64,000 nucleotides of DNA, taken from Alcanivorax quisquiliarum (GTDB taxonomy: Bacteria > Pseudomonadota > Gammaproteobacteria > Pseudomonadales > Alcanivoracaceae). Below, in pieces: positions 63,347-64,000 of this stretch (positions are counted from its first letter, which is position 1; the number at the start of each line of letters is the position of its first letter). Made by a program: the position numbers and the translations under genes. The DNA lies in NCBI RefSeq assembly GCF_023051175.1, contig NZ_JALKII010000006.1:1-64000 (forward strand), in the 5' to 3' direction. Below the pieces are notes generated by a model, which saw only the letters and a list, made by a program, of their open reading frames with translations, was not told the DNA's origin and searched no databases.

Positions 63347-63778
63347 TCACCGCTCGTACCACAACAACTGCTCCAGCTCGTCCTTCATCTGGTTCAAGGT
63401 GCCCAGCGTGGAGCGATCGCACCGGGAGCCGACTTGCAGCGGCCGCAGATAGCGCTGAGCGGCCTCCAGCTGCACCTCATTAGCGCCGCATTCAAGCAAC
63501 ACGTTCATCAGCGCATCGACAAAGTAATAATTCAACTGAGCAAAATCAGGCGTGCCCGCCCACAGCATGACTAACGGAAAGCGCGTGCGGTCATGGGCAA
63601 ACAACAGGCAGCTATAATGCTCCAACGCGATCAGATTAGCGTGCCACCCGCTCAGTGGATTGCCGCCCTGCGCTGGCTGCCCATAAAACGCCTTGGTGGC
63701 CGGCGTGGGCGCCAGTTGGCCGAACTGGTCCAGCGGCAGCTGCCGGAACAATTTCTGCGTCACGTTCAGTTGAATCAT
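63347..63778 (-). CDS. DUF6933-like protein
   Basis: 143 residues from ATG 63778. The N-terminus MIQLNVTQKLFRQLPLDQFG and the segment GWHANLIALEHYSCLLFAHD with RTRFPLVMLWAG match the DUF6933 family as I know it: small cytoplasmic proteins of unknown function with an MIxxxxTxKL start and a WHANLxxxxR/H centre. No domain of known activity is recognised. It is transcribed away from the gene that begins at 63987, with about 200 bases between, which probably hold both promoters. Confidence 0.75.
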   Translation of the reverse strand: MIQLNVTQKLFRQLPLDQFGQLAPTPATKAFYGQPAQGGNPLSGWHANLIALEHYSCLLFAHDRTRFPLVMLWAGTPDFAQLNYYFVDALMNVLLECGANEVQLEAAQRYLRPLQVGSRCDRSTLGTLNQMKDELEQLLWYER

Positions 63779-63986
63779 CGAGGCCCTGCTTCCGAATCAG
63801 CATTCATTTTGGCGTGCAACCTGCTTGCGAGCCACGGCTCTGTTCGCGATCGGCACTTGTAAAAGCAGGTATAAAGCATGGGGTGTGACCCTCCTGATAA
63901 GTGCTAGGATCGGACTACCCTCTATCGTTTGGCGCGCCGAAGCCAGCAAAAAGGGGCCTCATACCATCAACAACGAGGAAACCGTC

Positions 63987-64000
63987 GTGGCTGTCACTGT
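63987..64000 (+). CDS. Start of a gene cut by the window end
   Basis: GTG 63987 (Val/Met-Ala-Val-Thr-) has GAGGA (63974-63978) eight bases upstream and is the likely start of a plus-strand gene. Only four codons are in the window, so no product can be named. Confidence 0.4.

Overview
The window is about 64 kb of high-GC, densely coding DNA with predominantly ATG/GTG starts and Shine-Dalgarno sites. It looks chromosomal and gammaproteobacterial. The pcnB-folK-deoxynucleoside kinase-panB-panC-panD order, the LysR-flanked two-subunit pyruvate carboxylase (as in Pseudomonas), a cyanide-insensitive type cytochrome bd and several acyl-CoA enzymes suggest an aerobic Pseudomonadales/Oceanospirillales lineage, perhaps Alcanivorax-like. 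That placement is inferred from gene content only. I saw no rRNA, tRNA, CRISPR array, prophage or transposase gene.

Layout. 1-5740: a 9-bp tandem repeat, then poly(A) polymerase, folate and pantothenate genes, closed by a strong terminator after panD. 6119-15112: a FixJ-type two-component pair diverges from an acyl-CoA ligase/acyl-CoA dehydrogenase operon. That operon also carries a 50-codon remnant of a thiolase and a metallo-beta-lactamase-fold hydrolase, and acetyl-CoA synthetase follows. 15140-15920: a tandemly duplicated MITE-like repeat. 16041-18188: a solo LuxR regulator and a YbdG-type mechanosensitive channel. 18235-26893: a stress/respiration block with the minus-strand operon DUF2243 - CtaG-like - short acyl-CoA dehydrogenase-like - OsmC-like, divergent from two ferritin-like genes, then cydA/cydB with a Rho_N-type small protein and an extensin-like protein. 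27154-35656: DUF748 protein, Na/Pi cotransporter, membrane proteins, an SDR, a DASS transporter, and an aminotransferase/omega-amidase pair. 36224-45587: YbhN-like protein, an orphan NarL-type sensor kinase, PycR-like LysR with pycA/pycB, and a YbiT-type ABC-F ATPase. 45695-49216: a secreted protein and a large lipoprotein. 49441-54026: a four-gene non-homologous end-joining operon, ligD - CxxC zinc protein - ku - ku. 54185-64000: a DODA-type dioxygenase with divergent LysR, a TRL-like lipoprotein, a NarL-type two-component pair, two lipoproteins (one with TGA at codon 4), a putatively Fur-controlled small secreted protein, a DUF6933 protein, and the first codons of a gene that runs off the end.

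Most notable: the NHEJ operon with two overlapping ku genes and an inserted four-CxxC protein; the C-terminal DNA-binding-like motif shared by the second Ku and the small protein upstream of cydA; the oxidative-stress/respiration block in which the OsmC-like protein lacks the usual second cysteine and the dehydrogenase-like protein is short; the thiolase scar; the lipoprotein whose signal peptide is interrupted; and the duplicated MITE.
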